Shown piece by piece: positions 17,707 to 26,068 of a DNA stretch of 64,000 bases (within the stretch, counting starts at the first letter, position 1; every line of letters starts with the position of its first letter). A model generated the notes under the pieces. It worked only from the letters and a program-made list of their open reading frames with translations. It was not told where the DNA came from and ran no database searches. Source of the stretch: Botrimarina hoheduenensis (GTDB lineage Bacteria; Planctomycetota; Planctomycetia; Pirellulales; Lacipirellulaceae). The position numbers and the translations under genes are program-made. The stretch lies in assembly GCF_007859815.1 (NCBI RefSeq), contig NZ_SJPH01000002.1:47824-111823 (forward strand), in the 5' to 3' direction.

Positions 17707-17939
17707 AGGCTTCAGATGATCCGCTAGAGGATCGCGGGCACCTCACGCGAACTTGTGCGTTGCGACTGTTATTGGCTTGGTGCCTATTCGACTTCCTGCA
17801 CGAAATCTGGTTGTTTTTCTTTGAGCACGACGGTGTCGCGTTCTACGCTGAGCGACCACACGTTGGTGTCGCGGTCGTTGCTACAGCCGTGGTGATCGCC
17901 GTCGTTTGGCACTTGCTACAACGGCAAAGTGAGACATAG
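17703..17939 (+). CDS. Small putative membrane protein coupled to ftsH
   Basis: This 78-residue ORF has a GTG start overlapping the ftsH stop (GTGA at 17703-17706). It encodes two hydrophobic stretches: [19 protein letters not shown], then a second one, [17 protein letters not shown]. No family is recognised. The four-base overlap and membrane character support a real coupled gene, but the short length and lack of similarity leave doubt. Confidence 0.42.
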   Translation: MKASDDPLEDRGHLTRTCALRLLLAWCLFDFLHEIWLFFFEHDGVAFYAERPHVGVAVVATAVVIAVVWHLLQRQSET

Positions 17940-18098
17940 GAGAACCGCTCAAGCAGGGAGCAGTAGCCATGCGGAGCGCCTGTTGTTGTCAGCGACACCG
18001 ACAGCCGGCCGACGCGATTCGGTCGGCAGGCATCGCCTAACGCGACCGAACGTCGGTGCTGCCCGTTAAAGCCTTTTCGGCGACTGAAGTAAGCCGCC

Positions 18099-19517
18099 TT
18101 ACAGCAGGTACCCCTCTTCCTCGTGGTCGACGATGTCCAGGCCGCGGCGTTCGCCTTCTTCGTCGATGCGCAAGCCGACCGTGATATCGACGATCTTCAG
18201 CAGGACGTAGGTCGCGACCACGCTGAAGACCCACGTTACCGCCGTCGCGCAGAGCTGGCCCCCCATGACTGACTCGCCGTACGAGCTCGCTTCGAGCAGG
18301 CCGAGCGGCTTGCCCTCCGCGATGTCCCAGTGGGCCCGGGTGGCGAACACGCCGGTGAGGATCGCGCCCAGTGTGCCGCCGACGCCGTGTACGCCGAAGG
18401 CGTCCAGCGCGTCGTCGTAACCCAACTTGTTCTTTACACCCACGGCCCAGGCGCAGACAAACCCTCCCGCGGCACCCATCACGAGCCCCGACATCGGCGA
18501 AACAAACCCCGCCGCTGGAGTGACGCACACCAGGCCGGCTACCGCGCCCGAGGCGGCACCCAGCACGCTCGGCTTGCCGCGCGTGAGGCACTCGTAGGCG
18601 ACCCACGCCAGCACGCCGGCAGCAGCACCAAAGTGCGTGACGACAAACGCGCTGGCGGTCAGGTGATCGCTCAGCAGCTCGCTCCCGGCGTTGAAGCCGA
18701 ACCAGCCGACCCACAGCATGCCCGCCCCGATCGCCGTGTAGGTCAGGTTGTGGGGCCGCATGTCTTCGTGGCCGAAGCCCTTGCGACGCCCGATCATCAG
18801 CGCGCAGATCAGCGCAGAAATGCCCGAGCTGATGTGAACCACGGTGCCGCCGGCAAAGTCGAGGGCTCCGCCCCCCCACGACTTCTCACCGCCGAAGGCC
18901 AAGATTCCGCCGTCCCATACCCAGTGGCACAACGGGCAGTAGACGAACGTGCCCCACAGCAGACAGAACAGCGCCATCGCCGAAAACTTCATCCGCTCAG
19001 CAAAGGCACCGCAGATGAGCGCGGGGGTGATGATGAAGAACATCCCCTGAAACACCATGTGCGTTAGCAGCGGGATCGAGTCGGCGAACATCGGTTCGAT
19101 TGCCACACCGGCGGCTTCGTCCCAGGTGCGCGAGACGCCCGCCATCCGCATGTACTGGTCGTTGCCGATGTACGGGTTCTCGCCGTTATCGTTGCCGCCG
19201 AACGCTAGGCTGTAGCCATACATGGCCCACACGACGGTCATCATGCCCATCAGGAACAGGCACTGCATGAGCACGCTCAGCACGTTCTTGCGCCGCACGA
19301 GGCCGCCGTAGAACATCGCCAGGCCGGGCACGGTCATGAAAAGCACCAGCGCGCAGCTGGTGAGCATCCAGGCGTTGTGGCCTGCGAGGCTGGCGGCCTC
19401 GACCCCGGCGGCAACCTCTTCGAGCGTCGGAGGCTCAGCGGAAGCCGCCCCACCGATTGCCAAAAACGCCAAGAGTGCCGTCGCGGTAAGCGCCGTAAAA
19501 CGCGATGCCTGAGTCAT
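18099..19517 (-). CDS. amt: Ammonium transporter (Amt family)
   Basis: This is 472 residues from the ATG at 19517. A cleavable signal peptide (to about residue 27) is followed by 11 membrane helices, as in E. coli AmtB. Family motifs: MFYGGLVRRKN, ALDFAGGTVVHISSG (first pore His) and FGVHGVGGTLGAILTG (second pore His). The tail DEEGERRGLDIVDHEEEGYLL matches the regulatory C-terminal region that contacts GlnK. No glnK gene lies next to it here. The open frame extends 48 codons upstream without family similarity. Confidence 0.95.
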   Translation of the reverse strand: MTQASRFTALTATALLAFLAIGGAASAEPPTLEEVAAGVEAASLAGHNAWMLTSCALVLFMTVPGLAMFYGGLVRRKNVLSVLMQCLFLMGMMTVVWAMYGYSLAFGGNDNGENPYIGNDQYMRMAGVSRTWDEAAGVAIEPMFADSIPLLTHMVFQGMFFIITPALICGAFAERMKFSAMALFCLLWGTFVYCPLCHWVWDGGILAFGGEKSWGGGALDFAGGTVVHISSGISALICALMIGRRKGFGHEDMRPHNLTYTAIGAGMLWVGWFGFNAGSELLSDHLTASAFVVTHFGAAAGVLAWVAYECLTRGKPSVLGAASGAVAGLVCVTPAAGFVSPMSGLVMGAAGGFVCAWAVGVKNKLGYDDALDAFGVHGVGGTLGAILTGVFATRAHWDIAEGKPLGLLEASSYGESVMGGQLCATAVTWVFSVVATYVLLKIVDITVGLRIDEEGERRGLDIVDHEEEGYLL

Positions 19518-19756
19518 CGTCGCCGCCTGAGGAGGGAAAGAACCAAAAAGATATGCCACCGGCCTGTCCGCACGGCCGCAACAGGCGGCACGGACGGGGG
19601 CGAGCTTATCTTGGCTCCCATGCGACGGATCGGCAACGGGCTGCTGGCAACCGATGCGCACGCGCGGAGTAACCTCCCCGCCTAGCGCAGAGCTGGTGTT
19701 TCAGCGGGGCACCGCCGTCGGCTCGTCGCGTAACCTGCAAAAGCCGCGAGGCTAGC

Positions 19757-21763
19757 TCAAGAAGCTCCGGCAAGCTCAGGGCGACCCTGACCCGCGGCAG
19801 CAGCCGCATCCTTTGCCGCTTGGCGTTCCTTCCAGACCTCGTCGATGATCTCGGCTCCTACCAAGCCGTACAGACGGGGCCGGGGGGGGATCAATGAAGT
19901 ATCAACTTCCTCGTAGCTCAGGGTTGGTTCGCCCTGCTTGTCGAACGAGGCGATCGTCGACTTGAGCCACTTGGCGTTCTTGGCCTCGAAAGCGTCGCAC
20001 CACGCCTCGGCCTCGCGGCGGCGTTCGCCCGGGTCGGTCGCCTCGATGCCGGGCATCGAAAAGTCGGGCTTAAAGTGGGCCCCGCGACATTCGTCGCGGG
20101 CCAGGGCACCCTTCAGCAGCGCCTTGGCCAGCGGGAACATGTCGCGCAGCGCATTGGTGAAGACCACGTTCTGATTAGTCCACGCCCCGGTGTCCGACAG
20201 GCTGCAGCGCTGCGCTCGCTCGCACAGCTCGTTGACCTTCGTCAGACCGGCTTCGATCTGGTCGTTGCGACGGACCACCAGCGCGGCCCGGGTCATTTCT
20301 TCGCCCAGCTCGTGGTGGATCTGATAGGGGTTTTCGTCGCCCGCCCCGGCCGCGTTTACCATCGCGTCGTGCTTGGCTTGTTGGTCGGCGAGCGACTTCT
20401 GATGGAGCGAGTCGAACGCCGCATCGGTAGACGCGGCACCCAGCGACCCCAGCATCTTCTGGATGCCCGGAGCCACAAACAGGCCGGTGAAGATGCACGA
20501 CAACAGCGAGTTGGCACCGAGTCGGTTGGCACCGTGATAGTGGTAGTCGCACTCGCCGATGGCGTAGAGGCCCGGCACGTTCGTCTGGTGGTTGCGGGGG
20601 TTGGCGGGGTCGAGCCCGCCGTCTTTGCCGCGGGCGTAGTCCGCCCACAGGCCCCCCATGCTGTAGTGAACCGCCGGGAAGATCTTCATCGGCTCGTCGC
20701 GCGGATCGACGCCCTGGAACTTCTCGTAGATGTTCAGGATGCCGCCCAGCTTGCGGTCCAGCTCTTCGCGCGGGATGTGGGTCAGGTCGAGGTACACACA
20801 CTGCTTGTCGGCTTCGACCGACAGGCCGTCGTTGACGCACACGTCAAAGATCTCACGCGTTGCGATATCGCGCGGCACGAGGTTGCCGTACTCCGGATAG
20901 CGCTCTTCGAGAAAGTAGTAACGCTCGCTCGCGGGGATGTCGGCGGGCCGACGAGAATCGTGGGGCTTGCGCGGCACCCACACGCGGCCGCCCTCGCCGC
21001 GGGCCGATTCGCTCATCAGGCGGCACTTATCGGCACCGGGAATAGCGGTCGGATGTACCTGGATGAATTCGCCGTTGGCGTACTTCACGCCGGCCTGTAC
21101 GCAGCGGCTGGCCGCCGAACCGTTGCACGCCATCGACATCGTGCTCCGGCCATAGAGCAGTCCACAGCCGCCCGAGCCGACCACCACGGCGTCTGCCTTG
21201 AACGAGCGGATCTGCATCGTTACGAGGTTCTGCGCGAGCGCGCCGCGGCACCGCCCGTCCTCGTCGAGGATCGGGCCCAGGAAGTCCCAGCCCTCCCACA
21301 TCTTCACCAGTCCTTCAGCCTTACGCCGACGGACCTGCTCGTCCAGGGCGTAGAGCAGTTGTTGGCCGGTCGTGGCACCGGCAAACGAGGTCCGCTTGAA
21401 CAGCGTGCCGCCAAACCGGCGCTGATCGCGGAAGCCTTCGCCCGTGCGATTGAACGGAACGCCGAGGCGGTCCATGAGGTCGATGATCTTCGGGGCCCAG
21501 TACGCCATCTCTTTGACCGGCGGCTGGTGCTGCAAGAAGTCGCCCCCGTAGACCGTGTCGTCTAGGTGCAGCCACTCGTTGTCGCCCTGCTGGCGGGTGA
21601 GTTCGTTGACGCTATTGATGCCTCCCTGCGCGCACGCGCTATGCGAGCGCTTGACCGGCACGAGGCTCATCAGATCGACCTTCACGCCGATCTCGGCCAG
21701 CTTCATTGTGCAGGCCAGTCCCGCCAGACCGCCTCCAACAACCAGGACACTTTGCTCGGCCAT
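19757..21763 (-). CDS. sdhA: Succinate dehydrogenase/fumarate reductase flavoprotein subunit
   Basis: This 668-residue catalytic subunit oxidises succinate with covalently bound FAD. The N-terminal FAD motif is VLVVGGGLAGLACTMKLAE (6-24), and the flavinylated His is His41 in RSHSACAQGGINS. Substrate-site motifs are HPTAIPGADKCRLMSESARG and YHGANRLGANSLLSC. The C-terminal helical domain ends in a tail of about 40 residues rich in Ala/Lys. It is the non-classical (Bacillus/epsilon type) form paired with a single cytochrome b subunit. sdhC lies 50 bases upstream; no sdhB follows. Confidence 0.95.
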   Translation of the reverse strand: MAEQSVLVVGGGLAGLACTMKLAEIGVKVDLMSLVPVKRSHSACAQGGINSVNELTRQQGDNEWLHLDDTVYGGDFLQHQPPVKEMAYWAPKIIDLMDRLGVPFNRTGEGFRDQRRFGGTLFKRTSFAGATTGQQLLYALDEQVRRRKAEGLVKMWEGWDFLGPILDEDGRCRGALAQNLVTMQIRSFKADAVVVGSGGCGLLYGRSTMSMACNGSAASRCVQAGVKYANGEFIQVHPTAIPGADKCRLMSESARGEGGRVWVPRKPHDSRRPADIPASERYYFLEERYPEYGNLVPRDIATREIFDVCVNDGLSVEADKQCVYLDLTHIPREELDRKLGGILNIYEKFQGVDPRDEPMKIFPAVHYSMGGLWADYARGKDGGLDPANPRNHQTNVPGLYAIGECDYHYHGANRLGANSLLSCIFTGLFVAPGIQKMLGSLGAASTDAAFDSLHQKSLADQQAKHDAMVNAAGAGDENPYQIHHELGEEMTRAALVVRRNDQIEAGLTKVNELCERAQRCSLSDTGAWTNQNVVFTNALRDMFPLAKALLKGALARDECRGAHFKPDFSMPGIEATDPGERRREAEAWCDAFEAKNAKWLKSTIASFDKQGEPTLSYEEVDTSLIPPRPRLYGLVGAEIIDEVWKERQAAKDAAAAAGQGRPELAGAS

Positions 21764-21813
21764 AACAGAAAACCTTGAGAGTTGAACGGTGTTCGGTGCG
21801 AGTCGTAAAGGCG

Positions 21814-22740
21814 TTACGGGGCGGCGGGCGTTTCAGCGGGCGTGCCCTCGGCCTGCGCCGCATCAGGTGTGCTGGAGTCTTCGGCGAGATCCTCGTCGGC
21901 AAGATCGTAATCCGAGGGATGCGCCTCAGCGTGATCACCGCCAACCGGGTGGTTCTCGATCCACTTGGGCGAATCGGGTGAGACCAGCCCCTGTTCGACG
22001 CGGGCCTCGAACATTTTCGTTTCCGCAGCGCGGGATTCGTCGAAGGCTTCGCCAGACCCCACGGCCATCATGCCCCCCAGCCCACTAAACCCAACCGCAA
22101 GCAACGCGACTCCGAACACACCACAAGCAGCAAGTGCCCGTTTTTGGGCCTTGGGGCTGGTCCAGACGCCCCAGGTGATGCCCATCGTCCACAAGCCGTT
22201 GGCCAAGTGGAAAACGCTGGCCAGGATGCCGACGGCGTAGAACGCGACGATCAGCGGATTCTGCAACGCCGCCCCCGCCGTCGAGGGGGCGTTGTACGGC
22301 CGAAACTGGTGGCCGCCCAGCGGCTCGGCCAGCGCCAGCCACCAATCGGCGTGGAACCACCCGTGCATGTGGAACACGTGGTAGAGGATGAACACCATCG
22401 CGACCATGCCGCTGGCACGCTGCAGCGTGTAGCGGATGTTGCCGCCATAGGCGTAGGCACTCGTGTTGGGCAGCCCCGACTTAATGATCCACACGCCAAT
22501 CACGGCATGAAAAATCAGCGGCAGGAAGATGGTTGCCCACTCGACCAGCGGAAGCAGGCTCCCCAGCGCGTGGATCGAGTAGACGTTGTTCTGAAACGTT
22601 TGGGGGCTGTCCAGCACGCTAGCATTCACCGACAAGTGAACGCACATAAACGCCCCGACCGGAACCAGGCCGGTGAGCGAGTGGAGCCGCCGGATCAGAA
22701 ATTCGTTCCGCTCCAGGAACGACGGCGAAGCAGCCGCCAT
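21814..22740 (-). CDS. sdhC: Succinate dehydrogenase cytochrome b558 subunit
   Basis: This 308-residue single-polypeptide, five-helix diheme subunit is of the Bacillus/Wolinella type. Likely heme ligands are in RRLHSLTG (His20), MCVHLSVNA (His35), LIFHAVIGV, YHVFHMHGW and FHLANGLW. The last about 65 residues form a hydrophilic Glu/Asp/Pro-rich tail (VGGDHAEAHPSDYDL...), longer than usual for the family. It is the first gene of the sdhCA unit. Short purine-rich GAGAGG precedes the ATG. Confidence 0.93.
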   Translation of the reverse strand: MAAASPSFLERNEFLIRRLHSLTGLVPVGAFMCVHLSVNASVLDSPQTFQNNVYSIHALGSLLPLVEWATIFLPLIFHAVIGVWIIKSGLPNTSAYAYGGNIRYTLQRASGMVAMVFILYHVFHMHGWFHADWWLALAEPLGGHQFRPYNAPSTAGAALQNPLIVAFYAVGILASVFHLANGLWTMGITWGVWTSPKAQKRALAACGVFGVALLAVGFSGLGGMMAVGSGEAFDESRAAETKMFEARVEQGLVSPDSPKWIENHPVGGDHAEAHPSDYDLADEDLAEDSSTPDAAQAEGTPAETPAAP

Positions 22741-23091
22741 GGAGAGCCTCTCGGGGTAAACGTCGGTACCGCCAGGGCCCGGCGGACGAGAGGCAACCGA
22801 ACGCTCACGCGACGCTTAACCCCCGGCGGCAGGGCACAAAGCCTAATGCTGCCGAGTATAGGAGCTACGGCGGCTTGGTCGCAACGGACCACCCCCGCTT
22901 GCCAAAGCCCACCGCGGCAGAATGCTGCCCGCTTATGGCCGCTGATCAGGGCCGCTCAGGGGGCCGCTGATTCTGCCCGGCGCTCACGCCGCTTAGCGTG
23001 GTCGCGGCCCGATCCGCCACCAATAACAAAAACGGGGGGCGTCAGCCGCCCCCCGTTCGGTCAGATGATCGAATGTCCGCGCGGTGCGGGC
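22741..23091. other. Intergenic region with terminator, sdhC to TPR gene
   Basis: This 351-base stretch contains no gene. It must hold the sdhCA promoter (minus, right of 22740) and the terminator of the TPR gene at 23026-23057. I see no clear -35/-10 pair. Confidence 0.5.
23026..23057 (-). terminator. Rho-independent terminator of the TPR gene
   Basis: A perfect 10-bp stem, AACGGGGGGC (23031-23040) with GCCCCCCGTT (23048-23057), encloses a 7-base loop. Read on the minus strand it is followed by TTTTTGTT. It lies 35 bases past the stop of the TPR gene on the same strand. This is the clearest intrinsic terminator in the window. Confidence 0.88.
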
Positions 23092-24645
23092 TTACTCTCC
23101 GGCGCGGCTGCGGTACTCGGCACCCAGGGCCCGCTGGCCGTTGGCTTCGAGCTCGTCGGCCAGGGCTAGCAGGGCCGGACGCAGGTTGCCGTCGTACGCC
23201 ACCGCATTCATGTAAGACTGGATAGCGTCCTCGCGGTCGCCCGACAGCGAGTAAGCGCGGCCACGGCGATAGTAGTGAGTCGCCTCGGTCGGTTGCAGCC
23301 GAATCGCTTCGTTGAAATCGCCGATCGCTTTTTCAAAGTCGCGTTGCTGCAGGTGCGCCAGACCGCGATTCACGAACGCCGGAACGTAGCGGTCACTGAC
23401 CGCCACCGCCTCGCCATAGGCGCGGATCGCGGCGTCGTAGTCGTTCAGCTTGGCCCAGGCCATTCCCTTCCAGAGGTTCGAGCGCGGGCTGTCGAAATTG
23501 ATGCCAGCCGCCTGCTCGAAGTCACGAATCGCGAGCAGCTCTTCTCCTTGATAGAAGAAGCAAATACCTCGACGGAAGTAGGCCTCGCCCAACGCCGGAT
23601 TGATTTGGATGGCCTTGGATAGCGAGCGGATCGCGTCGGCGTAGTCTCCCTGCAGACGCTGGACCACACCCAGACGGAACAAAGCCGCGGATCGCGAACC
23701 GCCCAGCTCCGGATTGTCCTCGTCCAGCTCGTTGATCAGCTGCTGGCACTCCGCGGCCGCGGCTTGATAGTGCCCGACGGCAACGGCTTGGTCCTCTTGC
23801 TCCTTGCCCAGTTCTTCTAGACAGAAGGCGCGGGTCAGATGCCCCTGGACGAACGGCAGCGTGTCGTCTTCGTCCTCGGGCGTGTAGTTCTTAATTGCCA
23901 GAGAAAGCTGCTCGGCCGCCTCGGCGTAGTTCTTTTCTTGCAACGCGATTGAGCCCAGCGTGAAGTAAACCTCGTGCTCGTTGGAATCGATCGCCAGCGA
24001 GGCCGCGAGATCGGCCCGCGCCTTGTCGTACTTGGCTAGCGAGGCGTAAGCCTGGCCACGCAGCATGAGGGCCTCAGCCTTTTGCTCGGGCAGGTCTTCA
24101 CCTGATTCAAGCCACTTGGTGAGCGCTTTCTCGCCGGGCTCCGACAAGCCGAGCTTGACTTCCGCCTTGCCCAGGTTGAACTGGTACTGGCCATTCGCCC
24201 GATCGGCGGCGGCCGCCGACTGCAGGTCCGGCAAAGCCAGCTGATAGGCACCCGCCTCCATATAGACCTCACCGCGCGTGTTGCGGATCTCGGCTTCGAT
24301 AGCGGGGTTGCCTTGGGCGTAGGTGAGGCCTTCCTTCAGGTCGCCCAGCGCCGCTTCGTATTCTTCCAGCTGGGCGTAGGCCTTGGCCCGGAACACCAGC
24401 AGCTGTAGCAACTCTTGCGAGGGGCCGCGCGACTTCAGCGCGTTGACAACCGTTGTGAACGAATTCACCGCGGCCTCGTACTCGCCGGCGTTGAATTGCT
24501 CGCGCCCCGCATCCACGATCGCCTGGGCCGAGACCTGGCCATCTTCCGTAGGAACTTCATCCTCCTGGGCATTCGCGGCTTGGCACAGGCCAAACGTTGC
24601 GATGATCAGAAGCGTGGTCCGAGTGAAACGAAGAAAACCGTTCAT
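23092..24645 (-). CDS. Secreted/periplasmic TPR-repeat protein
   Basis: This is 517 residues from the ATG at 24645 (MNGFLRFTRTTLL); signal peptide to about residue 27 (FGLCQAANAQ). The rest is about a dozen TPR-like repeats, the clearest being GEAYFRRGICFFYQGEELLA, PAFVNRGLAHLQQRDFEKAI and THYYRRGRAYSLSGDREDAI. These form a superhelical protein-binding scaffold. No catalytic domain is seen. A strong terminator follows, so it is likely the last gene of its transcript. Confidence 0.83.
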   Translation of the reverse strand: MNGFLRFTRTTLLIIATFGLCQAANAQEDEVPTEDGQVSAQAIVDAGREQFNAGEYEAAVNSFTTVVNALKSRGPSQELLQLLVFRAKAYAQLEEYEAALGDLKEGLTYAQGNPAIEAEIRNTRGEVYMEAGAYQLALPDLQSAAAADRANGQYQFNLGKAEVKLGLSEPGEKALTKWLESGEDLPEQKAEALMLRGQAYASLAKYDKARADLAASLAIDSNEHEVYFTLGSIALQEKNYAEAAEQLSLAIKNYTPEDEDDTLPFVQGHLTRAFCLEELGKEQEDQAVAVGHYQAAAAECQQLINELDEDNPELGGSRSAALFRLGVVQRLQGDYADAIRSLSKAIQINPALGEAYFRRGICFFYQGEELLAIRDFEQAAGINFDSPRSNLWKGMAWAKLNDYDAAIRAYGEAVAVSDRYVPAFVNRGLAHLQQRDFEKAIGDFNEAIRLQPTEATHYYRRGRAYSLSGDREDAIQSYMNAVAYDGNLRPALLALADELEANGQRALGAEYRSRAGE

Positions 24646-24993
24646 GCCGCGTCGCCTGTTGGTCACGGGGTAACTAATGCCGTCGGGCGCTCAAGGATGG
24701 CGCAGGGGTGCGGAACACCGCTATGCTTCCGGCGCACTCAACACCCGAACGTAGCATGCAAAAACACGCCATGCCGTCGCTAGAGACGCGATCCGCCGGG
24801 GTGGGGTTCCCACGCGAGGCGATTGCGACGCCCGTAGGGCTTACGCGGATCGCGCCGCGCCCGTTCGCGACACAGCAGAGCGATACCCTGAGGGCAGTGG
24901 CCGGTTACAGAACACGCTCGTGTTACCGGTCAAAGCGGTCGCCCGGCCACGAGACCGGCCGAACCGCCGAGTTCGGCTGATCTTTCGACCGGT
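24646..24993. other. Gene-free region with imperfect hairpin
   Basis: A 348-base spacer between two minus-strand genes. At about 24901-24935 CCGGT-TACAG-AACAC pairs with GTGTT-ACCGG, a bulged hairpin 60-90 bases past the stop of the H1-like gene; no T-run follows on the minus strand. No ORF here looks real. Confidence 0.4.
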
Positions 24994-25707
24994 TCAGTCC
25001 AGGGTCTTGGCCGGCTGGGTATCTTTTTTGCCAGCAACCGCCGAGCGCCCGTAGTGCTTCGCGGTGCGTGAGTACTCACGCGCATAAGCCTCGGCATGCT
25101 CGGGAGTAAAGTCGCGCTCGATGGTCCGCTTGTGACGGCCCAACTCGTAGACATGAACTACGTAGTTCGCCAGCGGCTCGGGCCGGCCGTACTCGTCGGC
25201 GACTGGCTTCTTTTCGGCCTGAGCTTCCTGATCAGACGCCTCTTCGCTGGCGGTTTGGCCTTTCTGCGCAGCGGTAAGGTCCTCGGTCGGCTTGGCGGTT
25301 GGTGCCGCTGCCGCGGTCGCCGGATCATCCTCCAGGCCGAGCCCTGCGCCAAACCCACCGGCAGAACTCTTGGTCTTCTTGGGGACCGCCGGCTTTTTCT
25401 TCCGCGGTGCGATCTCGACATCGGCACCGGCAACCGCTTTGCGACGCGGCCGGCGGGGGCGAGCCGATTCAGTCTCCGGCGTGTCGTCCGCGTCGGCTTG
25501 GTCGTCCGCAGGGGCCGCGGACTCCGGAGCGGGTTCGCGCGCTACTTTCTTGGTTCGCTTCGGCGCAGCTTTCTTGGCAACCTTCTTTTTGACAGCCTTC
25601 TTTTTGGCCACCTTGCGCTTGGGCTTGGCTTTGGCGTCGTCGTCAACGAACTCCACGTCCGCTTCGGAGTGAAAGAGGTCGTCTTCTTCGTCGCGGGGCT
25701 TCGGCAT
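24994..25707 (-). CDS. Lysine-rich histone-H1-like protein with acidic segments
   Basis: This is 237 residues from the ATG at 25707 (MPKPRDEEDD). Residues about 28-55 are a Lys/Ala/Arg repeat (KRKVAKKKAVKKKVAKKA) like eukaryotic H1 tails and bacterial AlgP/HctB-type nucleoid proteins. It is followed by Pro/Ala/Asp/Glu-rich linkers and a second basic patch (PRKKKPAVPKKTKSS). The last 55 residues look folded (YVVHVYELGRHKRTIERDFTPEHAEAYAREY). Planctomycetes often carry H1-like basic proteins. DNA binding is inferred from composition only. Confidence 0.72.
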   Translation of the reverse strand: MPKPRDEEDDLFHSEADVEFVDDDAKAKPKRKVAKKKAVKKKVAKKAAPKRTKKVAREPAPESAAPADDQADADDTPETESARPRRPRRKAVAGADVEIAPRKKKPAVPKKTKSSAGGFGAGLGLEDDPATAAAAPTAKPTEDLTAAQKGQTASEEASDQEAQAEKKPVADEYGRPEPLANYVVHVYELGRHKRTIERDFTPEHAEAYAREYSRTAKHYGRSAVAGKKDTQPAKTLD

Positions 25708-26068
25708 AGATCGACTTATTCTTGTCGGGTGTGGAGCGATCGGCTCGGTTGTCGAGCCCTGCCCTACGCAGAAAATGATCGGAAGGCCGGCGGACGCCAC
25801 GGGCGAACGCCTCTTGGCGGCTCCTTGCGGAACCGCCTGGGGACCGAGCCCTCGACACCAGGGTCGCAACGGCTCGACGCCAGAAAGAACACAGCAACCG
25901 CCGCAGAGTGGCCATCGTGGCCATTCTTTCCCGGGGGTTAAACTCTAAGCCCCGTTAATATCGTTGCCTGCCTGTCGGCCGTCAACAGCCGCCGTCGTGG
26001 CCCCGCGCCCCCGATTGCCGTGGAGGGCCGATGCTTCCGACCGCCTGCTTACCGATTTAATGAGCGAT
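25708..26068. other. Gene-free region between H1-like gene and protease gene
   Basis: A 361-base stretch on the upstream side of the H1-like gene and downstream of the CtpA-type gene. It contains the near-palindrome GTGGCCATCGTGGCCAT (about 25907-25923), which could bind a regulator. No gene and no confident promoter seen. Confidence 0.35.

Noticed and set aside
20075..21565. 496-codon frame opposite sdhA
   Set aside because: Shadow of the well-supported sdhA; low-complexity translation with no domain.
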